Shown: in pieces, positions 6,326 to 6,439 of the stretch
Numbering within the stretch: position 1 is the stretch's first letter
Layout of the letters: every line of letters begins with the position of its first letter
Source: Bacillota bacterium
Lineage (GTDB): Bacteria > Bacillota > Clostridia > Oscillospirales > Butyricicoccaceae
Assembly: GCA_030705725.1 (NCBI GenBank)
Contig: JAUZPW010000087.1
Span: 1 to 6,439, forward strand
Direction: 5' to 3'
DNA: 6,439 bases
Position numbers and translations under genes: made by a program
Notes under the pieces: model-generated
Seen by the model: the letters and a program-made list of their open reading frames with translations, nothing else
The model's database searches: none
What the model was told of the DNA's origin: nothing

Positions 6326-6439
6326 TTACACCGGGTTAATGCCGAGGCCGACAACCTCATGCTCATAGCCCTTTTTGGGAGCGCCCATGTTTCCGTAAAG
6401 AACTACCGAAACCCAATCGCCGTCGTCCGTATCGCCGGA
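6326..6439 (-). CDS. C-terminal end of an unrecognised protein (5' part outside the window)
   Basis: An open frame enters at the right edge and ends at TAA (6326-6328) after 37 codons. The peptide is acidic to neutral with Gly-rich turns, including SGDTDDGDWVSVVLYG and ending VVGLGINPV. It has GC-ending codons like the hut genes, in contrast to the AT-rich DNA that begins right after its stop. That composition shift is the main reason to treat it as a real coding end. I do not recognise the family. It is co-oriented with hut, but a strong promoter starts 40 bp after its stop, so it is probably a separate unit. No terminator of its own is visible before that promoter. Confidence 0.6.
   Translation of the reverse strand, partial: SGDTDDGDWVSVVLYGNMGAPKKGYEHEVVGLGINPV

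Overview
The window carries a histidine-utilisation (hut) operon on the minus strand, read from right to left: promoter, attenuated leader, hutH, hutU, ftcD, fchA, hutI. It covers about 6.3 kb, and the last gene runs off the left edge. The five products form the formiminotransferase version of histidine breakdown. HutH converts histidine to urocanate plus ammonia, HutU makes imidazolonepropionate, and HutI opens the ring to N-formiminoglutamate. FtcD moves the formimino group to tetrahydrofolate and releases glutamate. FchA closes 5-formimino-THF to 5,10-methenyl-THF plus ammonia. One histidine therefore gives glutamate, two ammonia and a folate-bound C1 unit.

Layout in transcription order. 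At the right edge (6326-6439) is the 3' end of an unrecognised minus-strand gene. Positions 6252-6325 hold a near-consensus sigma-70-type promoter (TTGACA, 17-bp spacer, TATATT). Its spacer is filled by a perfect inverted repeat, and a 10-bp palindrome lies just upstream. A leader of about 126 nt follows, with a strong intrinsic terminator that sits before hutH and downstream of the promoter. Four NAG triplets at exact 7-nt periodicity abut the foot of that terminator. The genes are tightly packed: gaps are 30 nt (hutH-hutU), 2 nt (hutU-ftcD), 44 nt (ftcD-fchA) and 29 nt (fchA-hutI). Each has its own Shine-Dalgarno sequence, and no terminator is visible between them. No stretch over 300 bases lacks a gene. 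No plus-strand gene, RNA gene, mobile element or CRISPR array was seen.

The most interesting part is the leader. A terminator between promoter and first gene implies conditional antitermination. The regularly spaced NAG triplets resemble the RNA target known for the histidine-dependent antiterminator HutP of Bacillus. No hutP gene is in the window, so this is a hypothesis.

Organism. Separate FtcD and FchA proteins, a long-form urocanase, strong AGGAG-type ribosome sites and a leader attenuator fit an amino-acid-fermenting anaerobe. Clostridia-like Bacillota or Synergistota are plausible. Coding DNA looks moderately GC-rich and the promoter region is AT-rich. The sequence alone does not fix the taxon.
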